Source of the DNA: Saprospiraceae bacterium
GTDB lineage: Bacteria; Bacteroidota; Bacteroidia; Chitinophagales; Saprospiraceae
Direction of reading: 5' to 3'
DNA length: 64,000 bases
Assembly: GCA_016714985.1 (NCBI GenBank)
Contig: JADKBS010000023.1
Span: forward strand, 62,001 to 126,000
Below are positions 24,988 to 33,070 of the stretch, piece by piece. Under the pieces are notes generated by a model. That model saw nothing but the letters and a program-made list of their open reading frames with translations. It made no database searches and was not told where the DNA came from. Numbering within the stretch: position 1 is the first letter of the stretch; every line of letters begins with the position of its first letter. A program made the position numbers and the translations under genes.

Positions 24988-26178
24988 TCAAGGTTTTAAC
25001 TGGAAGTAAGGTAAATCGGTCAACCGGACCACGCCATTGGTGCCTTCCTGGCCTATGATTCGCCTTGCCCTGATGAATGTTTTGACCCTATCTTCCACAA
25101 AGCCTGGATCTCTTCTGTAAAGACTTTCGATTTTTACCATCCCTGATGCATGAATAATGCGTCCTTCTCCTAGGTACATGGCCACGTGCGTGATTCGCTC
25201 TTTTTTATCTGGGGAGGCATGGCGTCCGAAGTAGAGCAAATCTCCTGGCACAAGGTTGCTCCAAGTTGCTGTATCGGTTTCCACCAATTCTCCAACATGA
25301 ACTTGCTGGCTGGCATCACGGGGCAATTGTATCCCGTTCAGGAAAAAAGCCATTTTTGTAAAGCCACTACAATCCATTCCCTTCCCAGATGTGCCTCCCC
25401 AAAGGTATGGCCGGCCCATCATTTCTTTGGCAGATATGATGATATTGTTTGCATTTGCCTCCCTACTGTTCAACCATTTGCCAAGTGGCTCTAATCTCGC
25501 AGACTCAATGAATCCAAACCTGCCATCAGGAAAGGCTGCAAGCGTGAATTTGCCTTGATTTTCAACGATTTGCAAAATATTGCCTGCTAGCAGATCGGAT
25601 ACTTTACCAGTATTATTATCTGGCTTTTCATAGGCGAAAACATAGTCTTGGTTGACAATCGCAAGCTGGGATTTCAACCATTGTTGATGTTCTACCGCAG
25701 TTAAAAGCACCAGCCCACCATGGTCGAGCCAACCGAAATAATCGTCTGGAGTCTGCACAAGGTAGAAGTCGCCATTTTTTTTCCAGACCTTTAGAGAGGT
25801 GCCAAGCAATGCTTGGGTGGCCAGTTCTGCCGAGTGCTTGGGTTCTGAGCGGATGTTGCAGACGGAGGCATTTACAACTCCAAAATGTTTGCCCATCAAA
25901 TCAGCCGCAGGTAGTAAGATGATCTTGTCCGTAGTCGTAACCCCAGCTTTTTTTAGCTTCTCATAAAAACTGTTTTTAGCATTGGGTAAGTTCGTTTCAC
26001 CAACAACGACAAGTGTTTTGCCTTTTTGCAGGGAGTCTATCCTGAAAAGTGCAACCCGTTTGTCGGGCGCATATTGCTGTTTGGTTTCTTCTGCAATTTG
26101 TTTGGCTAGCTGAAGTTGATACTTTTGCTGGCAGCCCCAGCTGGCGAGTAATCCCAATAATAAAACGATTCTGCTCAT
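24988..26178 (-). CDS. NlpC/P60 (C40) peptidase lipoprotein with SH3-like domains
   Basis: A 396-residue cell-wall hydrolase. Starting at MSRIVLLLGLLASWGC it carries a lipobox with Cys16. Two SH3-like wall-binding modules follow (about 100-155, with VCNIRSEPKHSAELATQ, and 175-235). The NlpC/P60 catalytic domain is at about 245-365, with Cys270 in KGMDCSGFTK, His331 in ITHVAMYLG and His343 in IIHASG. It should cleave gamma-D-Glu-diamino acid bonds in peptidoglycan stems at the periplasmic side. A promoter box (TACATTTG, 26191-26198) fits this start. Its start codon is only 22 bp from the divergent glycosyltransferase gene. Confidence 0.92.
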   Translation of the reverse strand: MSRIVLLLGLLASWGCQQKYQLQLAKQIAEETKQQYAPDKRVALFRIDSLQKGKTLVVVGETNLPNAKNSFYEKLKKAGVTTTDKIILLPAADLMGKHFGVVNASVCNIRSEPKHSAELATQALLGTSLKVWKKNGDFYLVQTPDDYFGWLDHGGLVLLTAVEHQQWLKSQLAIVNQDYVFAYEKPDNNTGKVSDLLAGNILQIVENQGKFTLAAFPDGRFGFIESARLEPLGKWLNSREANANNIIISAKEMMGRPYLWGGTSGKGMDCSGFTKMAFFLNGIQLPRDASQQVHVGELVETDTATWSNLVPGDLLYFGRHASPDKKERITHVAMYLGEGRIIHASGMVKIESLYRRDPGFVEDRVKTFIRARRIIGQEGTNGVVRLTDLPYFQLKP

Positions 26179-26190
26179 TTCTTTTTTCTG

Positions 26191-26198
26191 CAAATGTA
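26191..26198 (-). promoter_or_regulatory. -7 promoter box for the NlpC/P60 gene
   Basis: Minus-strand TACATTTG matches TAnnTTTG, 12 bases before the NlpC start, and ends two bases from the divergent glycosyltransferase ATG. Confidence 0.5.
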
Positions 26199-26200
26199 AA

Positions 26201-27205
26201 ATGCCCGATACTTCAACCTTCCATAAAATTTTGGTTGTTCAAACCGCATTTATAGGAGATGTGGTGCTTGCTACTGCTTTGCTGGAGGAACTACATCGAG
26301 TGCTGCCCGCTTCAAGGATTGATTTCTTGCTGCGCAAAGGCAATGAAGGGGTACTGGAAAACCATCCGTTTGTTGGTAAGACCTTGATTTGGGACAAGTC
26401 TAAACAAAAGCATTGGAACCTTTTCCAAATTATCAAAGCAGTTAGGTTGGAAGAATACGACCTGTTGATAAACCTTCAGCGTTTTTTTTCGACAGGGCTA
26501 TTAACTGCTTTTGGTGGCGCAAAGAAAACGGTCTGTTATGACAAGAATCCGTTGAGCCGCTTCGCAACAGACACCGTACCATATACCAGTAGTCGTCTCA
26601 AAGGGGAACATGAAGTTTCAAGGTTGCTCCGTTTGATAAGTTTTCTTACTCAGTCAAAGTTTTCCCGTCCAGGAATTTATCCTTCTAAAAAAGACTTCGA
26701 TAGCGTAAGGTTTGAAGAGAAATACCTTACTATTTCTCCGGCTTCTGTTTGGTTCACGAAGCAACTACCCAAGGAAAGGTGGTTGGATTTTATGGACAGG
26801 GTAGGGGAGGACACCACTATTTTCCTACTTGGTGGAAAAAGTGATAGAATATTATGTGAATGGCTTAGGGACACAACTAAGCATGTAAAAACCATCGTAA
26901 AGGCGGGAGAATTGAGTTTTTTAGAATCATCGGCACTTATGAAAAGCGCAGTTATGAACTACACCAATGATTCAGCTCCACTTCATTTTGCTTCTGCGAT
27001 GGATGCACCAGTAGCGGCAGTTTTTTGCTCGACTGTTCCAGCTTTCGGATTCACCCCTTTGTCATCGAACTCGAACATTGTCGAAACCAAGTTGCAGCTT
27101 GATTGCCGTCCTTGTGGGCTTCATGGCAAAAAAGCTTGCCCCCAAAGGCATTTTAATTGTTCTTCAATTCAAACAGAACAGCTTTTGGAAAGATTGCCCC
27201 AATGA
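26201..27205 (+). CDS. glycosyltransferase family 9 (heptosyltransferase-like)
   Basis: A 334-residue GT-B glycosyltransferase of the ADP-heptose:LPS heptosyltransferase family. The N-terminal ILVVQTAFIGDVVLATALLE is the family signature (phosphate/acceptor loop), the middle has KQLPKERW, and the nucleotide-sugar site appears as MNYTNDSAPLHFASAMDAPV followed by a Cys-rich LDCRPCGLHGKKACPQRHF loop common in GT9. It probably adds a heptose or related sugar to LPS core on the cytoplasmic face; the sedoheptulose-7-phosphate isomerase gene at 32.5-33.1 kb would supply heptose. Only one start codon is available. Confidence 0.9.
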   Translation: MPDTSTFHKILVVQTAFIGDVVLATALLEELHRVLPASRIDFLLRKGNEGVLENHPFVGKTLIWDKSKQKHWNLFQIIKAVRLEEYDLLINLQRFFSTGLLTAFGGAKKTVCYDKNPLSRFATDTVPYTSSRLKGEHEVSRLLRLISFLTQSKFSRPGIYPSKKDFDSVRFEEKYLTISPASVWFTKQLPKERWLDFMDRVGEDTTIFLLGGKSDRILCEWLRDTTKHVKTIVKAGELSFLESSALMKSAVMNYTNDSAPLHFASAMDAPVAAVFCSTVPAFGFTPLSSNSNIVETKLQLDCRPCGLHGKKACPQRHFNCSSIQTEQLLERLPQ

Positions 27206-27242
27206 ATTACCTTCACAGCCCATAAAGTCAAGCAGTTTGAAA

Positions 27243-27395
27243 CAATTGTTTGTGAAGGTTTAAGGTTTCGCAGAGGGTTCATGCTCAATTGGAAAATCTA
27301 CCATTGTTAGAATGGGTGCTAACACAAATCAGCATAGGCAAAATTGATTTTAGCAAGTGCTTCCCAGAAACCAGAAACCGCACGAACCATTGTGA
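27243..27395 (+). repeat. leader repeat element, copy 2 (glpK)
   Basis: Aligns with copy 1 over most of its length: the shared left end TGTGAAGGTTTAAGGTTTC, core GCTCAATTGGAAA (27283-27295), AAATTGATTTTAGCAAG, and the right end AGAAACCAGAAACC then CACGAACCATTG. The ends are imperfect inverted repeats. It ends about 42 bp before the glpK start. Confidence 0.7.
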
Positions 27396-27437
27396 AAGCA
27401 ACTCCTTGCCAAATTCATTTCATCTTCTTCTTCATTT

Positions 27438-28928
27438 ATGAGCAAATACATCCTATCACTTGATCAAGGAACGACCAGTTCAAGGGCCATTCTTTTTGAC
27501 AAAAACGCCAATATCGTTGCAGTTGAACAACAAGAGTTCACACAGTTTTACCCAAAGCCAGGATGGGTCGAGCATGATGCCAATGAAATTTGGCAAACGC
27601 AGTTAAAAGTTGCCCAAAACCTGTTAGCCAATCATAAAATACCAGCTGCTGACATAGCAGGGATAGGTATTACCAACCAGCGAGAAACCACGGTGGTCTG
27701 GAGCAAGATAACGGGTGAGCCAATTCACAATGCCATTGTTTGGCAAGACCGGCGCACTTCAAGCATCTGTGACAAATTGAAGGCTGATGGCTATGAGCCA
27801 CATGTCCGAAAAGCCACTGGGCTTGTCGTGGACGCCTATTTTTCCGGCACCAAAATCAAGTGGCTGCTTGACAATGTAAAAGGTGCCCGGAAAGAGGCCG
27901 AAAAAGGGAACCTGCTTTTCGGCACGATTGATACATGGTTGATTTGGAAACTGACCGGAGGGCAGTCACATGTGACGGACTATTCGAATGCCTCCCGCAC
28001 CATGCTTTACAATATACGCAGCCTACAATGGGACGACAAAATGATAAAAGCATTGGAAATTCCGATGTCTGTTTTGCCTGAAGTAAAACCATCAAGCGGT
28101 TTTTTTGGTGAAACAATGCCAGCCATTTTTGGTGCCTCAATTCCAATTGCAGGCGTCGCAGGTGATCAGCAAGCTGCCCTTTTTGGCCAAGCCTGCCATA
28201 GCAGTGGGATGGCCAAAAACACCTATGGCACAGGATGTTTTATGCTCATGAACACTGGCACCATGCCGGTATCATCCAAATACGGTCTCTTGACAACAAT
28301 CGCTTGGGGCTTGAACGGCGAGGTGCATTATGCCCTGGAAGGGAGTGTGTTTATTGCCGGAGCCGCCATCCAATGGCTTCGTGACGGCTTGAAGATGATC
28401 CATGAAGCACGAGATTCTGAATATTTTGCAAACAAGGTAGCAGATAGCGAGGGCGTCTATGTTGTGCCTGCATTCGCAGGGCTTGGGGCACCTTATTGGG
28501 ATATGTATGCCAGGGGTGCTATTTTTGGGTTAACACGTGGCAGTACCCATGCTCACATTGTTCGGGCTACCTTGGAGTCCATGGCATACCAGACCAAAGA
28601 TGTGCTGACAGCCATGGAAAAAGATTCGAAGCTCTCATTGAAAGCATTGAAAGTGGATGGAGGCGCATGTGCCAATAATTTCCTGATGCAATTTCAAGCC
28701 GATATTCTTGGTTCAAGCGTGGAGCGCCCAAGAATCATCGAGACAACCGCATTGGGTGCAGCTTACCTTGCCGGACTCGGAGTTGGCTTTTGGAAATTGA
28801 GCGAGATTTCGAAAGTATGGCAATTGGACAAATCCTTTAAGCCCAGTATGACTGAAACAGTGCGCAAAAAGAAATATGCTGGTTGGCAAAAAGCAGTCAA
28901 GCGTTGTCTGGCTTGGGAAAGCGATTGA
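27438..28928 (+). CDS. glpK: glycerol kinase
   Basis: A 496-residue FGGY-family kinase that phosphorylates glycerol to sn-glycerol 3-phosphate. Motifs: the ATP-loop LSLDQGTTSSRAILFD at residues 6-21, GWVEHDANEIW, the substrate stretch VWQDRRT, the catalytic Asp in GVAGDQQAALFGQ, and the C-terminal VDGGACANNFLMQFQADIL. Length equals that of typical GlpK. No glpF or glpD lies beside it. The leader contains repeat copy 2; the corresponding promoter position (27232-27239, GCAGTTTG) is a degenerate match. Confidence 0.97.
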   Translation: MSKYILSLDQGTTSSRAILFDKNANIVAVEQQEFTQFYPKPGWVEHDANEIWQTQLKVAQNLLANHKIPAADIAGIGITNQRETTVVWSKITGEPIHNAIVWQDRRTSSICDKLKADGYEPHVRKATGLVVDAYFSGTKIKWLLDNVKGARKEAEKGNLLFGTIDTWLIWKLTGGQSHVTDYSNASRTMLYNIRSLQWDDKMIKALEIPMSVLPEVKPSSGFFGETMPAIFGASIPIAGVAGDQQAALFGQACHSSGMAKNTYGTGCFMLMNTGTMPVSSKYGLLTTIAWGLNGEVHYALEGSVFIAGAAIQWLRDGLKMIHEARDSEYFANKVADSEGVYVVPAFAGLGAPYWDMYARGAIFGLTRGSTHAHIVRATLESMAYQTKDVLTAMEKDSKLSLKALKVDGGACANNFLMQFQADILGSSVERPRIIETTALGAAYLAGLGVGFWKLSEISKVWQLDKSFKPSMTETVRKKKYAGWQKAVKRCLAWESD

Positions 28929-29191
28929 GACAAAGGTCAAATTCTGTTAAGACTTTTTTAACACTTTTGCAATTCCAAACAAAATCGAATATTTGGTGAG
29001 TTGAGCGTTACTTTTATCAGAATAAGCATTTTTTAACTAGTAAAAATTTGAAAAAGAGGTCGCCTTGTAAGTTTTTCCAAATTAAGTATTCATGGCTTAT
29101 GGTGGCCTTTGTGTTAATTGGCATAAATTTGTTAATCCAAAACATGAACAAATACTAATTTGGAATGACAACAAAACAAATTAAACTTTCA

Positions 29192-29578
29192 ATGCACCGT
29201 AAATTCCCCCTTTTTCTACTTTGCTTTGGTTTCTTTGCTATTGCTAAGGTTGATGCCCAAAGTTCCGCATCCATTGATGGTGTGGACATTGTTCACCACA
29301 ACAATGGTCAAATTAATTTTGGCAATGAGGATTGGACGTTCTACCTAGACAAGGAGAACAAAGTCTATTACATTGATTTTGAATCAATTAGTGTTAACCT
29401 CAGCGACCTGAAAGTCGTTGATGCAAATGGTGGGGTAGTGATGACGGACAAACTTTGGGATTTACCAGTCAACACTATTTACGAGCTGGATTTGAAAGGC
29501 TTAGAACCTGGGAACTACAGAATCGAACTTCGCTCCTATACAGGAGTTATTGAAAAAGAGGTTTCGGTTTCAGAATAA
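29192..29578 (+). CDS. small secreted beta-sandwich-like protein
   Basis: A 128-residue exported protein. Signal peptide MHRKFPLFLLCFGFFAIAKV with cleavage near VDAQ, then about 100 residues that read as beta strands (VYYIDFESISVNLSDLKVVD; GNYRIELRSYTGVIEKEVSV), resembling the DUF3244/T9SS C-terminal-like sandwich but without a full sorting motif. No function is recognised. I chose Met at 29192 over 29165 because it gives a normal signal peptide. About 235 bp of AT-rich DNA without other features precede it. Confidence 0.65.
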   Translation: MHRKFPLFLLCFGFFAIAKVDAQSSASIDGVDIVHHNNGQINFGNEDWTFYLDKENKVYYIDFESISVNLSDLKVVDANGGVVMTDKLWDLPVNTIYELDLKGLEPGNYRIELRSYTGVIEKEVSVSE

Positions 29579-29595
29579 TATTCTGAATGAGTGAT

Positions 29596-29633
29596 AAAAA
29601 AAGGCCAGTTGCAAAACAACTGGCCTTTTTTTA
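29596..29633. terminator. bidirectional terminator before porT
   Basis: Long stem AAAAAGGCCAGTTG with complement around an A-rich loop, flanked by A- and T-runs; it serves both convergent genes. Confidence 0.92.
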
Positions 29634-29655
29634 TTCCCTTGGCGAGAATTGAAGA

Positions 29656-30375
29656 TTATCCTTCAAAGTGGAAGGACAAAGTAAACGTCCTCGAAAGTAC
29701 CCTGTCAATCACACTGGATTCCTCCAGTTCCTTATCGAAAATGAGGATGTTGTTGAACCCGTGCGAGAACTTGATTTCTGGAGAAAAGATGAAATAGGGT
29801 AGGAACATTTGCACGCCAGCGCCAATCTCATAGGCAAAATCGTTGGGTGCAATCTTTACCAGTGATTCTGCATTCCGGGAACGAGAATCGCTGGCCACGT
29901 CAAACGAATATTTCACACCTGCTATCACGAAAAGTCGCATGTCATGGAAGGGCACTGATTTGTAGCGAGCATGGAAGGGCATTTCCACAAATACCGATTC
30001 GATTCGCCTTGCATAAGGCCTTCTGTCCGAGCGGGTGGCTGCATAGTTGATGTTCCTTTCACCAAACGAAAGTGTTGGCAAGAACCTGACATCGAAGTTT
30101 TCCCCGATTTTCAGGTTGGTGACGATGCCAAGGTTGAAACCAGGGCCGGTTACTGATTCAACCCTTGTTATGCTATCATTCAAGATGAATTCCCTTGACT
30201 GAAAGACCCTGAAGTTTGAATTGTTGTAGGCGAGCGTGATGCCAAAATAATAGGGTTTTTGGTTGAAGTCGAGAAAATTGTAGTTGCCTCTTGCGGTCTG
30301 GCCATCGACCTCCATGGTGAACAGCGGTAGAAACAAGGTAAATGCAAACAATCTGAAAAATGCTGAAGAATTCAT
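29656..30375 (-). CDS. porT: PorT-family outer-membrane barrel, T9SS component
   Basis: A 239-residue exported beta-barrel. After a signal peptide (cleavage near VDGQ) the N-terminal region NFLDFNQKPYYFGITLAYN, then GPGFNLGIVTNLKIGENFDV and RFLPTLSFGERNINY, match the PorT family; the last strand is FTLSFHFEG. PorT is needed for type IX secretion in Porphyromonas gingivalis. The position 15 bp after ubiE on the same strand repeats a gene order seen in many Bacteroidota and supports this call over a generic barrel. It is probably translated from the ubiE transcript. Confidence 0.8.
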   Translation of the reverse strand: MNSSAFFRLFAFTLFLPLFTMEVDGQTARGNYNFLDFNQKPYYFGITLAYNNSNFRVFQSREFILNDSITRVESVTGPGFNLGIVTNLKIGENFDVRFLPTLSFGERNINYAATRSDRRPYARRIESVFVEMPFHARYKSVPFHDMRLFVIAGVKYSFDVASDSRSRNAESLVKIAPNDFAYEIGAGVQMFLPYFIFSPEIKFSHGFNNILIFDKELEESSVIDRVLSRTFTLSFHFEG

Positions 30376-30390
30376 GAAAAGAGATGATTT

Positions 30391-31131
30391 TTACTTTTTT
30401 CCAATGTAAAGCGTACAAATGCCCAATGTGAAAGGTTGGGAAGTCGCAGACTTGTAGCCCAATTGCTCCAATTTTGTTACAAATCTTTTTCCATCGGGAA
30501 AAGCTTGAACTGATTCATACAGGTAGCTATATGCCTTTGGGTCTTTTGAGGTAATCCGGCCAATAACGGGCAGGATGTATTTGAAATAGAAATGGTAAAG
30601 CTGCTTGAAAGGGAACATAGTGGGCATAGAAAACTCTAAAATTGCCACCTTGCCACCTGGTCTCAAGACCCTCAGCATTTCTGCCAGTCCAGCATCCAAA
30701 TTTTCAAAGTTCCTGACGCCAAAAGCGACAGTTACCGCATCGAACGAATTATCGGGGAAGGCTATTTTCTCACTGTCACCACTTAACAATTCGACGGTAG
30801 GGTAGAGGTGGCGCTTTTTCAGCTTTTCCCTACCAACTTCCAACATTTCGTGGGAAATATCAATGCCGATCACTTTATCCGGGGCTAGCTGCTTTGCGGC
30901 CTCAATGGCAAGGTCACCGGTGCCCGTCGCCACATCGAGGATATGCTTGGGGCGGATGTCCTTGATGGCGGCAATCGTTTTCTTTCGCCAACTTATGTCA
31001 ATGCCAAGTGAAAGGAAATGGTTGAGGAAGTCGTACCAAGGTGCAACATTGTCAAACATCTGTGAGACCTGAGATTTCTTGCTGCCTTGTTCGCTATATG
31101 GTTTTACCTGTGTCTGCTGAGTCAATGCCAT
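30391..31131 (-). CDS. ubiE: demethylmenaquinone/ubiquinone methyltransferase UbiE/MenG
   Basis: A 246-residue class I SAM methyltransferase. It catalyses the final C-methylation of menaquinone (MenG) in Bacteroidota. Motifs: MFDNVAPWYDFLNHFLSLGI at the N-terminus, the SAM loop LDVATGTGDLA, GIDISHEML, DAVTVAFGVRNFEN and RVLRPGGKVAILEFS, all characteristic of UbiE. Met at 31131 is chosen because a promoter box (31147-31154) lies just upstream; the extra 18 residues readable before it are Pro/Leu-rich and not family-like. porT follows in the same operon. Confidence 0.95.
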   Translation of the reverse strand: MALTQQTQVKPYSEQGSKKSQVSQMFDNVAPWYDFLNHFLSLGIDISWRKKTIAAIKDIRPKHILDVATGTGDLAIEAAKQLAPDKVIGIDISHEMLEVGREKLKKRHLYPTVELLSGDSEKIAFPDNSFDAVTVAFGVRNFENLDAGLAEMLRVLRPGGKVAILEFSMPTMFPFKQLYHFYFKYILPVIGRITSKDPKAYSYLYESVQAFPDGKRFVTKLEQLGYKSATSQPFTLGICTLYIGKK

Positions 31132-31146
31132 TTTTTTTAGATTTGG

Positions 31147-31154
31147 CAAAGGTA
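31147..31154 (-). promoter_or_regulatory. -7 promoter box for ubiE-porT
   Basis: Minus-strand TACCTTTG fits TAnnTTTG, 15 bases before the ubiE ATG. Confidence 0.5.
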
Positions 31155-31222
31155 ACAAAAGGGGATGATAAGGGTTTAGTTTCAATGGAAATCGGATTCT
31201 TTATTTAACATAATATAGATTA

Positions 31223-32281
31223 TCAAAACAAACTCAATTGCGGATGCCGCAATTGCTCGAACAGCTCCAAGTTGAATTCCGGGACGACCTTCTCTGCAAA
31301 ATATTTGCGCCTGGCAAGTTGCACTTGGGTTCGGATGATTTCAGCAAAATTGCCCTCTCCTCGCATACGGTCCCCAAACCTGCTGTCGGACAGCTGGCCA
31401 CCATGAACCTCCCTGACCCTGTTCAGCACTTTATCGGCACGGTCAGGGAAATTTTTACGAATCCAATCCTCGAAGATTTCGCCTATGTCGCCATTTAGCC
31501 GAACCACTGTGTATCCGAGGCTGCTTGCCCCAAGTTGTGATGTGAATTCTGCTACCTTGAAAATTTCGTGGTCGTTCAGTCCGGGAATCACTGGGGCGAA
31601 CATCACCGAAACAGGAATCCCGTTGGAGGCCAATTTTTCTATGGTAAAAAGTCGGCTATGGACGCTGGCCGTCCTTGGCTCCAGTTTTCGGCGCAGATCT
31701 TCGTCCAAAGTGGTCACAGAAATGGCCACCTTTGCCAGCCGAAGTTCTGCCATTTGTTTCAACAAATCAAGGTCTCGGAGGATAAGACTGTTCTTCGTGA
31801 TGATGCTGACCGGGTGCTTGTAGCGCCAAAGAACTTCGAGTATGCTTCTGGTGATTTCCAATTTTTTCTCAACAGGTTGGTAGCAATCGGTGTTGCCAGA
31901 AAGCATGATTGGCGATGCTTTCCAACTCTTGCTCTTGATTTTTTCCTCCACCAAGGCTGCTGCGTTTTTCTTGACCAAGATTTTGGATTCAAAATCAGTT
32001 CCGGCGCTGTATCCCCAATAGTTGTGTGTATTCCTTGCGTAGCAATAAACGCAGCCGTGTTCGCAGCCTTGGTATGGGTTCACCGACCAATCCATGGGCA
32101 AATCCGGACTGGTCACCTTGTTTATCATCGTTTTTGGGTGAACCTCGATGTATTCCGTTCTTGGTGTATCATCCGGCACCTGTGGGATGTCAGGCTCCAG
32201 GTCGTAGGAGTGCTGTTCAAAACGGTTGGCGGGGTTGACCTGCGCTCCCCTACCCTTCAAATAATTATTTTCTGCACCCAT
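31223..32281 (-). CDS. PA0069-family radical SAM protein (spore photoproduct lyase-like)
   Basis: A 352-residue radical SAM protein. The cluster motif is CEHGCVYC (Cys73, Cys77, Cys80) in NPYQGCEHGCVYCYARNTH, followed by SPIMLSGNTDCYQPVEKKLE and MFAPVIPGLND, the signature of the PA0069/SplB-like subgroup. The substrate of the subgroup is unknown; a role in nucleic acid repair or modification is only suggested by similarity to spore photoproduct lyase. A promoter box at 32302-32309 precedes it. Cytoplasmic. Confidence 0.9.
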   Translation of the reverse strand: MGAENNYLKGRGAQVNPANRFEQHSYDLEPDIPQVPDDTPRTEYIEVHPKTMINKVTSPDLPMDWSVNPYQGCEHGCVYCYARNTHNYWGYSAGTDFESKILVKKNAAALVEEKIKSKSWKASPIMLSGNTDCYQPVEKKLEITRSILEVLWRYKHPVSIITKNSLILRDLDLLKQMAELRLAKVAISVTTLDEDLRRKLEPRTASVHSRLFTIEKLASNGIPVSVMFAPVIPGLNDHEIFKVAEFTSQLGASSLGYTVVRLNGDIGEIFEDWIRKNFPDRADKVLNRVREVHGGQLSDSRFGDRMRGEGNFAEIIRTQVQLARRKYFAEKVVPEFNLELFEQLRHPQLSLF

Positions 32282-32301
32282 AAATTAATACATTTTGTTT
32301 A

Positions 32302-32309
32302 CAAAACTA
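32302..32309 (-). promoter_or_regulatory. -7 promoter box for the radical SAM gene
   Basis: Minus-strand TAGTTTTG fits TAnnTTTG, 20 bases before the start codon. A perfect 16-bp palindrome (ATGAAGCATGCTTCAT, 32373-32388) lies about 65 bp further upstream. Confidence 0.45.
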
Positions 32310-32434
32310 CAAACATTTTATAAAAACCACAACTAAGTAAACAAATTATTTCATAAACAGCTTTACTGAAAAATGAAGCATGCTTCATATCGTATTACGC
32401 TCCGTGGGCGGGTTCAGTCAGAATGACATAACAA

Positions 32435-32470
32435 ACAAAAAGGGTTTCAGCGAACTTGACGCTGAAACCC
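32435..32470 (-). terminator. terminator of hisS-gmhA
   Basis: Perfect 11-bp stem (GGGTTTCAGCG and complement, 7-base loop); on the minus strand it is followed by TTTTTGTTTG. It is 25 bp downstream of gmhA. Confidence 0.88.
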
Positions 32471-32494
32471 CTTTCTTTTCGCATTCACCTATCT

Positions 32495-33070
32495 TCAACC
32501 AAACACTGCTTTCTCTACCAATGCGCAGATAACATGCCCTACCAGCAAATGCCCTTCCTGTATGCGGGGAGTATCGTTGGATGGAATTTTGACATGCAAA
32601 TCACAAAGGCCATCCATTTTCCCACCAGATACTCCTGTCATTCCTACAACTATCATGTTCAGCTTTTTTGCTTTTGCAATGGCCCTCAGCACGTTTTCCG
32701 AATTGCCGGAAGTAGAGAGGGCAACCAGCACATCGCCTTTCCTTCCCATCGCTTCCACGGCACGTTCATATACGGCATCAAAGCCGTAATCGTTGCCGAC
32801 TGCTGTGATAAAGGAAGTGTTGACATGCAGGGCTTCGGCGAATAGGGCCTTTCGTTCGAGGTAGAACCTGCCAGATAGCTCTGCAGCCAAATGCTGGGCG
32901 TCAGCGGCACTGCCGCCATTGCCGCAGAAAAGCACCTTTCCGCCATGTTGGAAGGTCGCAACCAATTGATTAACAACGGCTTGCAAGATGTCCAACTGTA
33001 CATCGTCATACAGCATTGCCTGATTCATGGCGATGCTTTCATTCATTATGGCCTGAATTTCGGCCTTCAT
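32495..33070 (-). CDS. gmhA: D-sedoheptulose 7-phosphate isomerase
   Basis: A 191-residue SIS-domain enzyme that makes D-glycero-D-manno-heptose 7-phosphate from sedoheptulose 7-phosphate, the first step of ADP-heptose synthesis for LPS core. Signature regions: KVLFCGNGGSAADAQHLAAE (phosphate-binding), SGRFYLERK, ALSTSGNSENVLRAI and the C-terminal IQEGHLLVGHVICALVE with the active-site Glu and His. Its ATG overlaps the hisS stop as ATGA, so the two are translationally coupled. The GT9 glycosyltransferase at 26.2 kb is a plausible pathway partner. Confidence 0.95.
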   Translation of the reverse strand: MKAEIQAIMNESIAMNQAMLYDDVQLDILQAVVNQLVATFQHGGKVLFCGNGGSAADAQHLAAELSGRFYLERKALFAEALHVNTSFITAVGNDYGFDAVYERAVEAMGRKGDVLVALSTSGNSENVLRAIAKAKKLNMIVVGMTGVSGGKMDGLCDLHVKIPSNDTPRIQEGHLLVGHVICALVEKAVFG

